This document shows positions 6,488 through 12,191 of a stretch of DNA of 12,672 bases, piece by piece. This DNA comes from Candidatus Omnitrophota bacterium (GTDB lineage Bacteria; Omnitrophota; Gorgyraeia; Duberdicusellales; 4484-171), in the NCBI GenBank assembly GCA_023227945.1, contig JALOCC010000054.1:1-12672 (forward strand). The letters run 5' to 3'. The notes below the pieces were generated by a model. The model made no database searches and was not told the origin of the DNA. It saw nothing but the letters and a program-made list of their open reading frames with translations. How positions within the stretch are numbered: the first letter of the stretch is position 1; each line of letters begins with the position of its first letter. Position numbers and translations under genes: made by a program.

Positions 6488-6560
6488 ATACAGTAGGAAA
6501 GGATTAAAAAATAAGAAATGGAAAAGATATAAAACATATATACAGGAAGGAGAAAAGATA

Positions 6561-6929
6561 ATGATCGAAGAATATGTCATCGCAAAAATATTAGAAATCA
6601 GAGAGAAAGAAGGAAACACATCTAGAAGCATTGTCAATCTTTGTGTAGAAGGAAGAACAGAAACTTCGGAACATTTCAAGAAATATGCAGATATGTTCAA
6701 GTCCGGGGATGAAGTAATTTGTGTTTGGAGACCTGAATTTAAGAAGATAACCCAAATGTGGTTTCCGAATTTATGGGTAAAGATAGCCAAACAGATAGAA
6801 CCATATCCAACGGTTTTGTTAAAGACAACAAGTAAAAAAGGAAAAACATATTGGAGAAAAGCAAGGAAAGATTTGTTAGAAAAGAAGGAACAGAAGAAGA
6901 TAAAAGTCAGTAATCTTATCATGTATTGA
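6561..6929 (+). CDS. Hypothetical basic protein, 122 aa
   Basis: One of the best ribosome binding sites in the window precedes it (CAGGAAGGAG, then 8 bases to ATG). The N-terminal part (residues 1-75) alternates strands and helices and contains S-G-D-E-V-I-C-V-W-R-P-E-F. The C-terminal part, from about residue 90, is very Lys-rich (K-K-G-K-T-Y-W-R-K-A-R-K), suggesting nucleic acid or other polyanion binding. No family recognised. It is separated from the next gene by a promoter-bearing gap. Confidence 0.7.
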   Translation: MIEEYVIAKILEIREKEGNTSRSIVNLCVEGRTETSEHFKKYADMFKSGDEVICVWRPEFKKITQMWFPNLWVKIAKQIEPYPTVLLKTTSKKGKTYWRKARKDLLEKKEQKKIKVSNLIMY

Positions 6930-6943
6930 TTTTTCATACGGAC

Positions 6944-6972
6944 TTGACAAAACAAATTGGAAGCATTAAGCT
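6944..6972 (+). promoter_or_regulatory. Sigma70-like promoter upstream of 7000
   Basis: TTGACA (6944-6949), a 17-base spacer, then TAAGCT (6967-6972). The -35 is perfect; the -10 is weak but resembles the TAAGAT and TAAAGT boxes of the tRNA promoters at 12338 and 12561. The predicted start, near 6979, coincides with an in-frame ATG, which favours ATG 7000 as the true start of the gene. Confidence 0.45.
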
Positions 6973-6999
6973 TTATCTATGTTTCAAAAAAGGGAAGAA

Positions 7000-7338
7000 A
7001 TGACAACAGAAAATGAACTTAAGATTTTAAGACACAGTTTAGGAACGGATTGGGAAGGAAATCTTACTTGGCATAGGAATTTTTATGATCCGGCGGGAGA
7101 AGATATCTCAATTTGTGAAAGTTTGCTTGCCAAAGGGTATATGACAAAGGAGAAGACCCCAACGGCGTTTATCGGGAACAACTTGTTTTATGTGACCGAA
7201 AAGGGTAAACAGTTTGTCAGAGAGAACGAACCCGTAAAAAAAGTTCTTACCAGAAGTCAGGAGCGGTATCGGAAATTTATAAGGGAAAACAGTTGTTTGG
7301 ATTTCGGAGAATGGTTAAAGAAAGGTTGGTATAAATGA
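7000..7338 (+). CDS. Conserved phage winged-helix-like protein, 112 aa
   Basis: ATG 7000 follows AGGGAAGAA; the in-frame ATG 6979 has no site and would be at the predicted transcription start. The pattern N-E-L-K-I-L-R-H-S-L-G, then W-H-R-N-F-Y, C-E-S-L-L-A-K-G-Y-M and F-Y-V-T-E-K-G-K-Q-F-V is familiar from many small phage proteins. The middle (helix, L-x-x-K-G, strand pair, V-T-x-K-G) resembles a winged helix, hence possible DNA binding, though no function is established. The stop overlaps the next start as ATGA (7335-7338), so the two proteins are translationally coupled and may act together. Confidence 0.75.
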   Translation: MTTENELKILRHSLGTDWEGNLTWHRNFYDPAGEDISICESLLAKGYMTKEKTPTAFIGNNLFYVTEKGKQFVRENEPVKKVLTRSQERYRKFIRENSCLDFGEWLKKGWYK

Positions 7339-8396
7339 ATTTTTTCATCTACGGTGGAACGATTGACGGAAAAAACAGCAGGGTTTCTGGCATTGTCGAT
7401 AAAATCAAAACCGAATTATTGAATTACGGTAGCGGAATATCGATGAATGGACATTCTTTGAATACACCATCATTCATACAGGATTTATACAATTCAAATA
7501 AATGGATAGACACCATGATTTGGATGCCGGATATCAGAAATGAAGAACCCAAACATTATCCTGTCAAGAAGATTGGGGATGTTTTGATTTGTTCCAAGGT
7601 CATGCGGGAAGACTATACGCGATTTGATGCCGTAAGTCGCATTTTCAAAATGCAAGGGAATGCCGTTATCTGTATTTACAAAGACAAAAACCCTTTTAAA
7701 TTTGAATTGATTGATGCCTTGGGAAACATTTGGTGCAATACCTCCGAAATCAGCGTTCTGTGCAAGGCTATCAATGACCTATATAAACAGACAAGGGAAA
7801 GCGTAAGACTCGGCTCAACGCATCTAAACGGCCTTGACGGCTATACCAGAGATAAAGAAAGCATCCGATATCTTATAAAAGCAAACAATATGATTAAAGA
7901 AAAGATTATGGAAAGCTGTGGAAACCGTTTTTTCGGAAATATAAGCACAAGGTGTCAGAATCTTTTCCCAAGCTGTTCGGGTACCGGTGTTGTTTTTGTC
8001 AGTCCGAGAAATTGTGATAAAACAGGTTTAACGGCTGAAGATATGGTTCCCTGTTATCTTGAAAACGATTTGGTTTATTATGGAGGGCAGATGAAACCAA
8101 GTGTTGATGCGCCGATACAGATTTCCCTTTATGTTCATTTGACGAAGATCAAATATATGATTCACGGACATGCATTTCTAAAACCGGGAAGTTATTCTTT
8201 TGATGTTTCTGAAACCAATGAATATCGGTTTTGCGGAGACTATAGGGAAAAAGATTTGATTTTGAAAGCAATACCGGAAGGATCGGAATACGGTGTTGTA
8301 AATCTTAAAAATCACGGATTCCTAATCTATTCTTCGACACAAGAACAACTGAATGAAATCTTGATTTCATCAGATTGGGAAATGAAAAAATGGTAG
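7335..8396 (+). CDS. Two-domain protein: unknown alpha/beta N-terminal domain fused to class II aldolase/adducin domain
   Basis: 353 residues. From about residue 170 the protein follows the class II aldolase/adducin fold: F-F-G-N-I-S (199-204), S-x-S-G-T-G (213-218), V-S-P-R-N-C-D-K (222-229), K-P-S-V-D-A-P-I-Q (254-262), I-H-G-H (276-279), F-C-G-D (299-302) and N-L-K-N-H-G-F (323-329). His277, His279 and His327 match the zinc ligands of L-fuculose-phosphate aldolase. The position of the catalytic Glu holds Asp258. The family catalyses retro-aldol cleavage or epimerisation of phosphosugars, but many members are uncharacterised. The first 150 residues look like an alpha/beta nucleotide- or sugar-binding domain (F-I-Y-G-G-T-I-D-G-K-N-S-R at the start) that I cannot name. 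A role in nucleotide-sugar or modified-nucleotide metabolism is a guess. Confidence 0.8.
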   Translation: MNFFIYGGTIDGKNSRVSGIVDKIKTELLNYGSGISMNGHSLNTPSFIQDLYNSNKWIDTMIWMPDIRNEEPKHYPVKKIGDVLICSKVMREDYTRFDAVSRIFKMQGNAVICIYKDKNPFKFELIDALGNIWCNTSEISVLCKAINDLYKQTRESVRLGSTHLNGLDGYTRDKESIRYLIKANNMIKEKIMESCGNRFFGNISTRCQNLFPSCSGTGVVFVSPRNCDKTGLTAEDMVPCYLENDLVYYGGQMKPSVDAPIQISLYVHLTKIKYMIHGHAFLKPGSYSFDVSETNEYRFCGDYREKDLILKAIPEGSEYGVVNLKNHGFLIYSSTQEQLNEILISSDWEMKKW

Positions 8397-8470
8397 AATA
8401 AAAACAAGAATAAATTGTTAACATCATACGTGGATTACCGAAGGATGCAGTCAATCAGTGGGATAATTGA

Positions 8471-8536
8471 ATGAATATACATCTATTTTGTCCTTCTGAC
8501 GGTTACATGTTCAAAAAGGAGAAAGAAAATGAGTGA
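8471..8536 (+). CDS. Possible 21-aa peptide coupled to the zinc-ribbon gene
   Basis: ATG 8471 (GGGAT 8 bases upstream) runs to TGA 8534-8536 and overlaps the next start at 8529. It contains C-P-S-D-G and a Lys/Glu-rich end that is the next gene's ribosome binding site read as codons. It could be a coupled leader peptide or chance. Confidence 0.25.
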   Translation: MNIHLFCPSDGYMFKKEKENE

Positions 8537-8702
8537 ACAAAATATGGGATGGATATGTCCTAAGTGCGGAAGAGTAAACGCACCTTGGGTGAGCAGTTGT
8601 CCTTGCTATTGCGAAAAAACGAATGAACAAGAAACAAATTTTCCTGCTTATCCTAATAAAACTCCTTATCCCGTTCCAAGTTATCCATATGTAACTTTTT
8701 AG
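8529..8702 (+). CDS. Zinc-ribbon protein with Pro/Tyr-rich tail, 57 aa
   Basis: A very good site (AAAAAGGAG, 7-8 bases to ATG) supports this short gene. C10-P-K-C13-G and C24-P-C26-Y-C28 form a probable zinc-binding pair of knuckles around a W-x-C-P-K-C-G-R-x-N core, as in double-psi zinc ribbons. The tail (residues 39-55) is rich in Pro and Tyr, with repeated P-x-Y/Y-P units, an extended, flexible composition often used for protein contacts. The stop codon lies inside a long hairpin (8668-8711). Confidence 0.6.
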   Translation: MSEQNMGWICPKCGRVNAPWVSSCPCYCEKTNEQETNFPAYPNKTPYPVPSYPYVTF

Positions 8703-8711
8703 GAACGGGAT
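8668..8711. repeat. Long stem-loop over the 3' end of the 8529 gene
   Basis: ATCCCGTTCC (8668-8677) pairs with GGAACGGGAT (8702-8711), and inside it AAGTTA (8678-8683) pairs with TAACTT (8692-8697). This gives 16 bp with one 4-base bulge holding part of the stop codon. No U-run follows on either strand, so it is more likely an mRNA-stability or processing element than a simple intrinsic terminator. Confidence 0.6.
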
Positions 8712-8772
8712 CAAGAAAATATACAGGGACGAGATTTTCAGAATTGCGTCACAACCTTTGAAAAGGAGAATA

Positions 8773-9066
8773 ATGATGGAAAACAGAGTCCTGACTTGCG
8801 TGTACTGCGGCCATGAATATCCGCAAGAAACTTCAGCGTGGGGAAGCGATGTCCTTACTGAACATATTAAAGTGTGCCAGAAACACCCGATGAGAAAAGC
8901 GGAAAATGATATTGCGCTTTTAAGAAAAGCTCTTATCGGTTTGGTTGGTGTGAATAAAAAGGAAGAACTTGAACAGATGGATGTCGCTATGCGTCTAATT
9001 CCAGCACCTGATGCTGATAAGATTGCCAGTTTGAATGCAATTCATGCATTGCTTGAAACGATGTAA
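8773..9066 (+). CDS. Conserved phage C2HC zinc-finger protein, 97 aa
   Basis: AAAAGGAG lies 4 bases before ATG 8773 and 7 bases before ATG 8776, so either may be used. The pattern L-T-C-V-Y-C-G-H-E-Y-P, then L-T-E-H-I-K-V-C-x-K-H-P-M-R-K, I-A-L-L-R-K-A-L-I-G-L-V-G and P-x-P-D-A-D-K-x-A-S-L-N-A-I-H-A-L-L is familiar from small conserved proteins in many tailed phages. Cys9, Cys12, His31 and Cys35 are the probable zinc ligands. A helical region with a final hairpin follows. Function not established. Confidence 0.8.
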   Translation: MMENRVLTCVYCGHEYPQETSAWGSDVLTEHIKVCQKHPMRKAENDIALLRKALIGLVGVNKKEELEQMDVAMRLIPAPDADKIASLNAIHALLETM

Positions 9067-9071
9067 AAGAC

Positions 9072-9245
9072 ATGACACTCGAAACTTACTTGGCAATCGC
9101 ACTATTCAACATGGGGAAAGACGCCATGCAGACGTACGAGTCGGGGATTCCGTATCGTGCATGGGCTAGTCTCTTCTGGTCGCTGATTTGGCCTCTTACT
9201 GCGGTAATAATGATTATTGGAGTAATCTATCGACAACGCAAGTAG
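9072..9245 (+). CDS. Small membrane protein, 57 aa
   Basis: The start is 5 bases after the preceding stop, with only a weak site (GTAAAAG), so translation probably depends on coupling. The N-terminal half is amphipathic. Residues 31-52 (W-A-S-L-F-W-S-L-I-W-P-L-T-A-V-I-M-I-I-G-V-I) form one clear membrane span, with the positively charged end R-Q-R-K in the cytoplasm. Small one-span proteins like this are common phage accessory products. No family recognised. Confidence 0.55.
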   Translation: MTLETYLAIALFNMGKDAMQTYESGIPYRAWASLFWSLIWPLTAVIMIIGVIYRQRK

Positions 9246-9323
9246 AATATCGGAAATGAGGCGCGGTGAACCGTTGGCTGGCGCGGTTAGCAATTGTTTT
9301 TAAAAAACGAAAGGAACGAGAAA

Positions 9324-9497
9324 ATGGAAATAAGAACCGTGAAGGTATTGGAGATTATGGATAAGGATGTCAAAACGTTACGTAAAGATGAAAGCCCGTT
9401 GAGAGCTGTTCCCGCTGAACTTGAAATGCGGGCACACTTGATCGTTTATAAAGGGCGTGTGTTAAAGAACTCTCTAGGGGACGTGTTTTCTTCGTAG
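9324..9497 (+). CDS. Hypothetical protein, 57 aa
   Basis: ATG 9324 has AAAGGAACGAG upstream; the same frame is open from 9294 but lacks a site there. The protein has a strand-rich start (M-E-I-R-T-V-K-V-L-E-I-M), a charged centre and a short hydrophobic strand (H-L-I-V-Y-K-G-R-V-L). No family recognised. The 78-base gap before it holds only a 15-codon frame (9256-9303) that I do not support as a gene. Confidence 0.5.
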   Translation: MEIRTVKVLEIMDKDVKTLRKDESPLRAVPAELEMRAHLIVYKGRVLKNSLGDVFSS

Positions 9498-9594
9498 GAC
9501 GGGATTCAGGTTTTTTGTGATGGAAGCCACCGGCCGAGTGAAATAAAGGTTCAGTGGGATGATTTATTGGTTCACATTTTAAAGGAGAAAGATC

Positions 9595-9789
9595 ATGGTA
9601 ACAGACAATCTGAAATTCCCACAGCAGACGACACCTGACAGTCTTGTTTCTTCTCTTATCGAAGAAGGTGATTCTGAAGGAAGTCAAGGTTCTGTTTCTT
9701 TGGATTCTTCTTGGGACGGAGACTTGGAACTGAACCAGTTTGAGATCGACGCTGAAAAATGGTTTGCGCCCGATGATCGAAAGACGTAG
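9595..9789 (+). CDS. Hypothetical acidic Ser-rich protein, 64 aa
   Basis: AAAGGAG is 7 bases before the ATG, a good site. The protein is strongly acidic, with a Ser/Asp/Glu/Gly-rich centre (L-I-E-E-G-D-S-E-G-S-Q-G-S-V-S-L-D-S-S-W) likely to be unstructured, and a final W-F-A-P-D-D-R-K. Small acidic phage proteins can mimic DNA or bind host nucleic-acid proteins, but nothing here is specific enough to claim that. It is followed by a very basic protein gene at 9831. Confidence 0.55.
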   Translation: MVTDNLKFPQQTTPDSLVSSLIEEGDSEGSQGSVSLDSSWDGDLELNQFEIDAEKWFAPDDRKT

Positions 9790-9830
9790 TAGGGTTTAAT
9801 GACCCGACTAAACAGAAAATGGCCTTTTGA

Positions 9831-10043
9831 ATGAATAAACGCCAACGAAAAAAGAAAATTTCGAAGTTCTTTTTAAAACTTCCACTAGACGCTTTTCTGT
9901 ATCGAGAGAACATCTTTAATAACATTGTGCGTTTTGAACGTGAATTATTTCGAGCGATGTCTGTGCCAGCAGATCTACTTGTGCAGAGAACAGAAAATTC
10001 AGTGCGCGAAATGAAACATCTTTCGATTTTTTCCAACATGTGA
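9831..10043 (+). CDS. Hypothetical basic protein, 70 aa
   Basis: It starts with a cationic segment (M-N-K-R-Q-R-K-K-K-I-S-K) and continues as a helix with several Arg and Phe residues. The ribosome binding site is weak (no AGG within 10 bases). The opposite strand has a longer frame here (9656-10039), but it crosses two + strand genes and has no site. No family recognised. Its charge contrasts with the preceding acidic protein; whether they pair is speculation. Confidence 0.5.
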   Translation: MNKRQRKKKISKFFLKLPLDAFLYRENIFNNIVRFERELFRAMSVPADLLVQRTENSVREMKHLSIFSNM

Positions 10044-10068
10044 TGCCAGCCATGGCCTAAAGGGTGAA

Positions 10069-10173
10069 ATGAAAGGAATGAACAAAATAGAAATGGATAA
10101 GGACGAGAAAATGCTGATGTTCTTTATTAGACATATAATAAAGGTCCAAAAGTGCAAGGAGTCCCATACGTGA
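10069..10173 (+). CDS. Small basic peptide gene coupled to the next gene, 34 aa
   Basis: ATG 10069 has AAAGGG 4 bases upstream. The frame ends at TGA 10171-10173, which overlaps the GTG start of the next gene as GTGA (10170-10173). That arrangement supports both starts. The peptide is rich in Lys and Met with one hydrophobic helix turn (L-M-F-F-I-R-H-I-I). No family recognised. Confidence 0.4.
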   Translation: MKGMNKIEMDKDEKMLMFFIRHIIKVQKCKESHT

Positions 10174-10550
10174 CATCCGCAAAAATTGGTGATGTTTGGT
10201 ATCGTGTAGAAGATTACCTACAGGCTTCATGTTCCTGTGACCACTCCTGTTTGCACATGCCGTCTGTACGGCTCCATGTGCGTGAATTTTACGTTGCCAA
10301 AATTACCCCGAAAGGGGTGTGGCTGTCAAATGTTCCGCCCGCTGATGGGAATTATATTACGACCCTCGGAAATTTTGTCCGCTGGGTCGGGATATCTGCC
10401 AGAAAAAGCTTTGCTTGTCCGTCGATCAACGCCGCCCGCACTTCGTTTACCGCGAGAAAACAACGGCAGTTGAAGATACTGCGTGCCGCCGTGAGACGAG
10501 CAGAGGAGGCCCTTGCTGCCAACGACCAAGCTTCGTTTCGCGAGGAATGA
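10170..10550 (+). CDS. Hypothetical Cys-rich protein with basic C-terminal helix, 126 aa
   Basis: GTG 10170 is preferred to GTG 10152 because CAAGGAG ends 8 bases before it and because it overlaps the upstream stop by 4 bases. The N-terminal part has W-Y-R-V-E-D-Y and a cluster C-S-C-D-H-S-C-L-H. A middle segment (K-G-V-W-L-S, F-V-R-W-V-G-x-x-A-R-K-S-F-A-C-P) leads to a long basic/acidic helix (A-R-K-Q-R-Q-L-K-I-L, then R-R-A-E-E-A-L). The pattern 'R-W-V, A-R-K-x-F-A, F-x-A-R-K-x-R-Q' is familiar from phage hypothetical proteins. The gene is clearly richer in G and C than its neighbours, suggesting a different recent origin. Function unknown. Confidence 0.65.
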   Translation: MTSAKIGDVWYRVEDYLQASCSCDHSCLHMPSVRLHVREFYVAKITPKGVWLSNVPPADGNYITTLGNFVRWVGISARKSFACPSINAARTSFTARKQRQLKILRAAVRRAEEALAANDQASFREE

Positions 10551-10559
10551 ACGTAAACC

Positions 10560-10580
10560 GGAGCGCCAACAAGGCGCTCC
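10560..10580. repeat. Perfect 8-bp hairpin between two genes
   Basis: GGAGCGCC (10560-10567), loop AACAA, GGCGCTCC (10573-10580). It sits 9 bases after the stop of the GC-rich gene and just before the AGGAG site of the next gene. The U-run of an intrinsic terminator is missing (TCAATC follows), so it may act as a weak terminator, a processing site or a control on the downstream ribosome binding site. Confidence 0.5.
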
Positions 10581-10599
10581 TCAATCAGGAGAAAAGACA

Positions 10600-10800
10600 A
10601 TGAAGACAGACAAACAGATAGGACAAGAGCTCACACATCGTAGCCCAGCAAATAAGCTTGGCGTGCTTTGTTATCATACAAATAAGAACAGGACAATCGA
10701 CAACGGCAAGTTGACTAACTTCTTCGAAAAAATCTTGCAGCCTGTGCATGACAGTATAGTCGCTGACTACGAGAGGGAGTTAGCGGGTTGTCGCAGTTGA
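10600..10800 (+). CDS. Hypothetical protein, 66 aa
   Basis: ATG 10600 follows CAGGAGAAAAGACA, a good site. The frame is open from 10513, but that part overlaps the preceding gene. It is a charged protein with a middle Cys-Tyr-His segment (G-V-L-C-Y-H-T-N) and a C-terminal helix (residues 43-62). No family recognised. The hairpin at 10560-10580 lies immediately upstream and could modulate its translation. Confidence 0.55.
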   Translation: MKTDKQIGQELTHRSPANKLGVLCYHTNKNRTIDNGKLTNFFEKILQPVHDSIVADYERELAGCRS

Positions 10801-10922
10801 TTTTTCAAGAGAGTAAATTATCATAACCGCTTCAACGCTAATTTCTACGTTGGCAGTTAAGAAAAATAGCATTTATGATTCCATAAGAGGAATAGATAGA
10901 ACATGATAAAAAAATTAAACGA

Positions 10923-11162
10923 TTGATAAAACAGTGGACTAAAAGACTATACGCCGGTATTCCCTCAGAATTGTTGAGGTGTCCTTTTTGTGGTTTCAGC
11001 CGGCTCTTGGAACACGATGAACCATATCGTAGTTATGTTGAATGTGGTTGGTGCGGTGCAAGGACTGACGAATATTACAACCTTGAAGAGGCTCTCTGCG
11101 CATGGAACAGGAGATGTTCAACACCAACCAATGCTCTTTCAGAAATAAAAGAAGGTGAATAG
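10923..11162 (+). CDS. Lar-like (restriction alleviation family) zinc-ribbon protein, start unclear, possibly frameshifted
   Basis: About 79 residues with L-R-C20-P-F-C23-G, V-E-C41-G-W-C44-G-A and E-A-L-C-A-W61-N62-R-R. This is the pattern of the Lar restriction-alleviation family (PF14354), small zinc ribbons abundant in phages; the E. coli Rac prophage member eases EcoKI restriction. The only standard start in frame is TTG 10923, without a ribosome site. ATG 10903, about 10 bases after AAGAGGAA, opens a 7-codon frame that joins this one through a one-base backward shift in a 7-A run (A AAA AAA, 10908-10914). The joined protein would begin M-I-K-K-I-K-R-L-I-K-Q-W. A missing A, a -1 frameshift or a TTG start are all possible; the family is fairly clear, activity unproven. 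Confidence 0.65.
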   Translation: MIKQWTKRLYAGIPSELLRCPFCGFSRLLEHDEPYRSYVECGWCGARTDEYYNLEEALCAWNRRCSTPTNALSEIKEGE

Positions 11163-11163
11163 A

Positions 11164-11418
11164 ATGAGTGAAAAGAACGTAACGGGTTGTCAGGCTTCTG
11201 CCTTGGTTCGTTCAATGTCTCATAAAGATGTTGAAAGCGTGATTCTGCTTGTTTCAAGGATTTGTCAAGATGCTTCCTACGGTAGAGATCCATCGCTGTG
11301 TAAAGCTTCAAATCTTGTTTTACGTAAACTACGTGAATGTCTAAATCATAAAGACGATGAGAGGGAATCACCGTTGACAAAATCAATCCGTTGGAAAAAT
11401 TTTTGGAAGTTAAAATGA
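11164..11418 (+). CDS. Hypothetical protein, 84 aa
   Basis: ATG 11164 lies one base after the stop of the Lar-like gene, with AAGGTG about 6 bases upstream, so the two are likely co-translated. The protein is helical with a hydrophobic helix (residues 22-36, D-V-E-S-V-I-L-L-V-S-R-I) and a basic end (W-K-N-F-W-K-L-K). No family recognised. Its stop overlaps an ATG (11415) that opens an 11-codon frame with a fair site (GGAAG), too short to support. Confidence 0.6.
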   Translation: MSEKNVTGCQASALVRSMSHKDVESVILLVSRICQDASYGRDPSLCKASNLVLRKLRECLNHKDDERESPLTKSIRWKNFWKLK

Positions 11419-11446
11419 AACGAATTTGTATTGGTGGAACTTTGAG

Positions 11447-11475
11447 TTGACAGAAAATTATTTACAGAATATTTA
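11447..11475 (+). promoter_or_regulatory. Sigma70-like promoter upstream of the tRNA region
   Basis: TTGACA (11447-11452), 17 bases, TATTTA (11470-11475). A perfect -35 and a fair -10 in a 129-base gap. A second -10-like TATAAT lies at 11527-11532 but lacks a good -35. It may serve the 28-codon gene at 11548 and the tRNAs beyond. Confidence 0.4.
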
Positions 11476-11547
11476 AAGATAGGATGAATTTATTTTGATA
11501 TTTGTAAAATGTTTGCGTGAAGAATCTATAATGTGTTAGGAGAAGGA

Positions 11548-11634
11548 ATGAAAGAAACGACAAATAGGATAAAATTGCTTCCAGGGCGAAAATCATATAG
11601 TCGTTTTTTGTCTAATGGAGGTAAGAAGAACTAA
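11548..11634 (+). CDS. Small basic peptide, 28 aa
   Basis: TTAGGAGAAGG directly precedes ATG 11548, one of the strongest sites in the window, which is the main reason to call it. The peptide is basic (K-E-T-T-N-R-I-K-L-L-P-G-R-K) with an end G-G-K-K-N. No family recognised. It is the last protein-like frame before the tRNA block. Confidence 0.45.
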   Translation: MKETTNRIKLLPGRKSYSRFLSNGGKKN

Positions 11635-11673
11635 CCGTTAAGAAAAAGTTTAAGATTTTTAAGGGAAGGGCAC

Positions 11674-11702
11674 TTGACGGGAGGTAAAAAAAACTGTTAA
11701 AG
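11674..11702 (+). promoter_or_regulatory. Promoter of the tRNA-Ser cluster
   Basis: TTGACG (11674-11679), 17 bases, TTAAAG (11697-11702); shifted by one, TAAAGT with 18 bases. It is preceded by GGCAC, and the GGCACTTGAC block recurs at the promoter at 12538. The distance to the first tRNA is about 35 bases, typical of a tRNA operon leader. Confidence 0.5.
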
Positions 11703-11736
11703 TGTCTTTTGTTTTCTACGAGAAGAAGTTGGTTTT

Positions 11737-11826
11737 GGAGAGTTGGTAGAATTGGTAAATGCGCGGGCCTGGAAAGCCTGCGGGAATCAAAAACCCACGA
11801 GGGTTCGAACCCCTCACTCTCCTCCA
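11737..11826 (+). tRNA. tRNA-Ser(GGA)
   Basis: A full cloverleaf. Acceptor GGAGAGT (11737-11743) pairs with ACTCTCC (11816-11822). The anticodon loop CTGGAAA has anticodon GGA at 11771-11773 on a 5-bp stem. A long variable arm of serine type follows, then T arm GAGGG, TTCGAAC, CCCTC. CCA is encoded (11824-11826). The discriminator base is T rather than the G usual in bacterial tRNA-Ser. It reads UCC and UCU codons. Confidence 0.9.
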
Positions 11827-11847
11827 GTTTTTGAAATTTGATATTAA

Positions 11848-11940
11848 GGAGGGTTGGGGGAATTGGTTGAACCCGGATGTCTCGAAAACATCTGAATCGG
11901 CTAACACCCGGTTCTGTCAGTTCGAATCTGACACCCTCTT
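11848..11940 (+). tRNA. tRNA-Ser(CGA)
   Basis: Acceptor GGAGGGT (11848-11854) pairs with ACCCTCT (11933-11939), with a G-U first pair. Anticodon stem GATGT/ACATC carries loop CTCGAAA, anticodon CGA at 11883-11885. The variable arm is long, as expected for serine, and the T arm is TGTCAG, TTCGAAT, CTGACA. No CCA is encoded, so it must be added after transcription. It reads UCG, complementing the GGA isoacceptor 21 bases upstream. Confidence 0.85.
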
Positions 11941-12084
11941 GCTGTATCATATTGGAGTACCTTCTCGTGGTTTATGGTGTAGAGTCATAAGTGACTCTCG
12001 AAAGCTTCAATAATAGAATATCTTGTATTATCTTCAAGTAAGGTCTACAAGTTTGTTCTTTGAAATACTTCTGTTTAGAAGTAT
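11941..12084 (+). other. Spacer between tRNAs with stem-loops
   Basis: No gene seen. AGAGTC (11981-11986) pairs with GACTCT (11993-11998). ATACTTCT (12065-12072), loop GTTT, AGAAGTAT (12077-12084) is a perfect 8-bp hairpin whose last base touches the first base of the next tRNA. It is probably a precursor-processing feature of a shared transcript. Confidence 0.5.
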
Positions 12085-12183
12085 AGTAGAATAGGCCAAA
12101 TTGGTAGGGCAGTTGACTGTTACTCAACCCAAGACAATCTTAACCGATTGTGTGTGCAGGTTCGAATCCTGCTTCTACTGCCA
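12085..12183 (+). tRNA. Class II (long variable arm) tRNA with GUU anticodon
   Basis: Acceptor AGTAGAA (12085-12091) pairs perfectly with TTCTACT (12173-12179), discriminator G, encoded CCA (12181-12183). The anticodon stem GTTGA/TCAAC encloses loop CTGTTAC, so the anticodon is GTT (12119-12121), which reads Asn codons AAC and AAU. Between this stem and the T arm (GCAGG, TTCGAAT, CCTGC) lie 27 bases holding a 6-bp hairpin, ACAATC with GATTGT. Such a long variable arm belongs to Ser, Leu and Tyr tRNAs, not Asn. The D arm has one G-G mismatch. A gene finder would probably report Asn; the amino acid carried is uncertain. Confidence 0.8.
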
Positions 12184-12191
12184 TTTTTAAA

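Noticed and set aside
6473..6955. 160-codon frame on the - strand
   Set aside because: It is antisense to the 6561 gene, which has an excellent ribosome site; its Phe/Leu richness reflects A-rich + strand coding.
9656..10039. 127-codon frame on the - strand
   Set aside because: It crosses two + strand genes and their gap, has no ribosome site and runs against the uniform gene direction.
10560..10580. Intrinsic terminator
   Set aside because: The stem is strong but no U-run follows, so termination is not supported; it is kept only as a hairpin.
11612..11950. 112-codon frame on the - strand over the tRNA-Ser genes
   Set aside because: It is antisense to two intact tRNA genes, a common false protein call.
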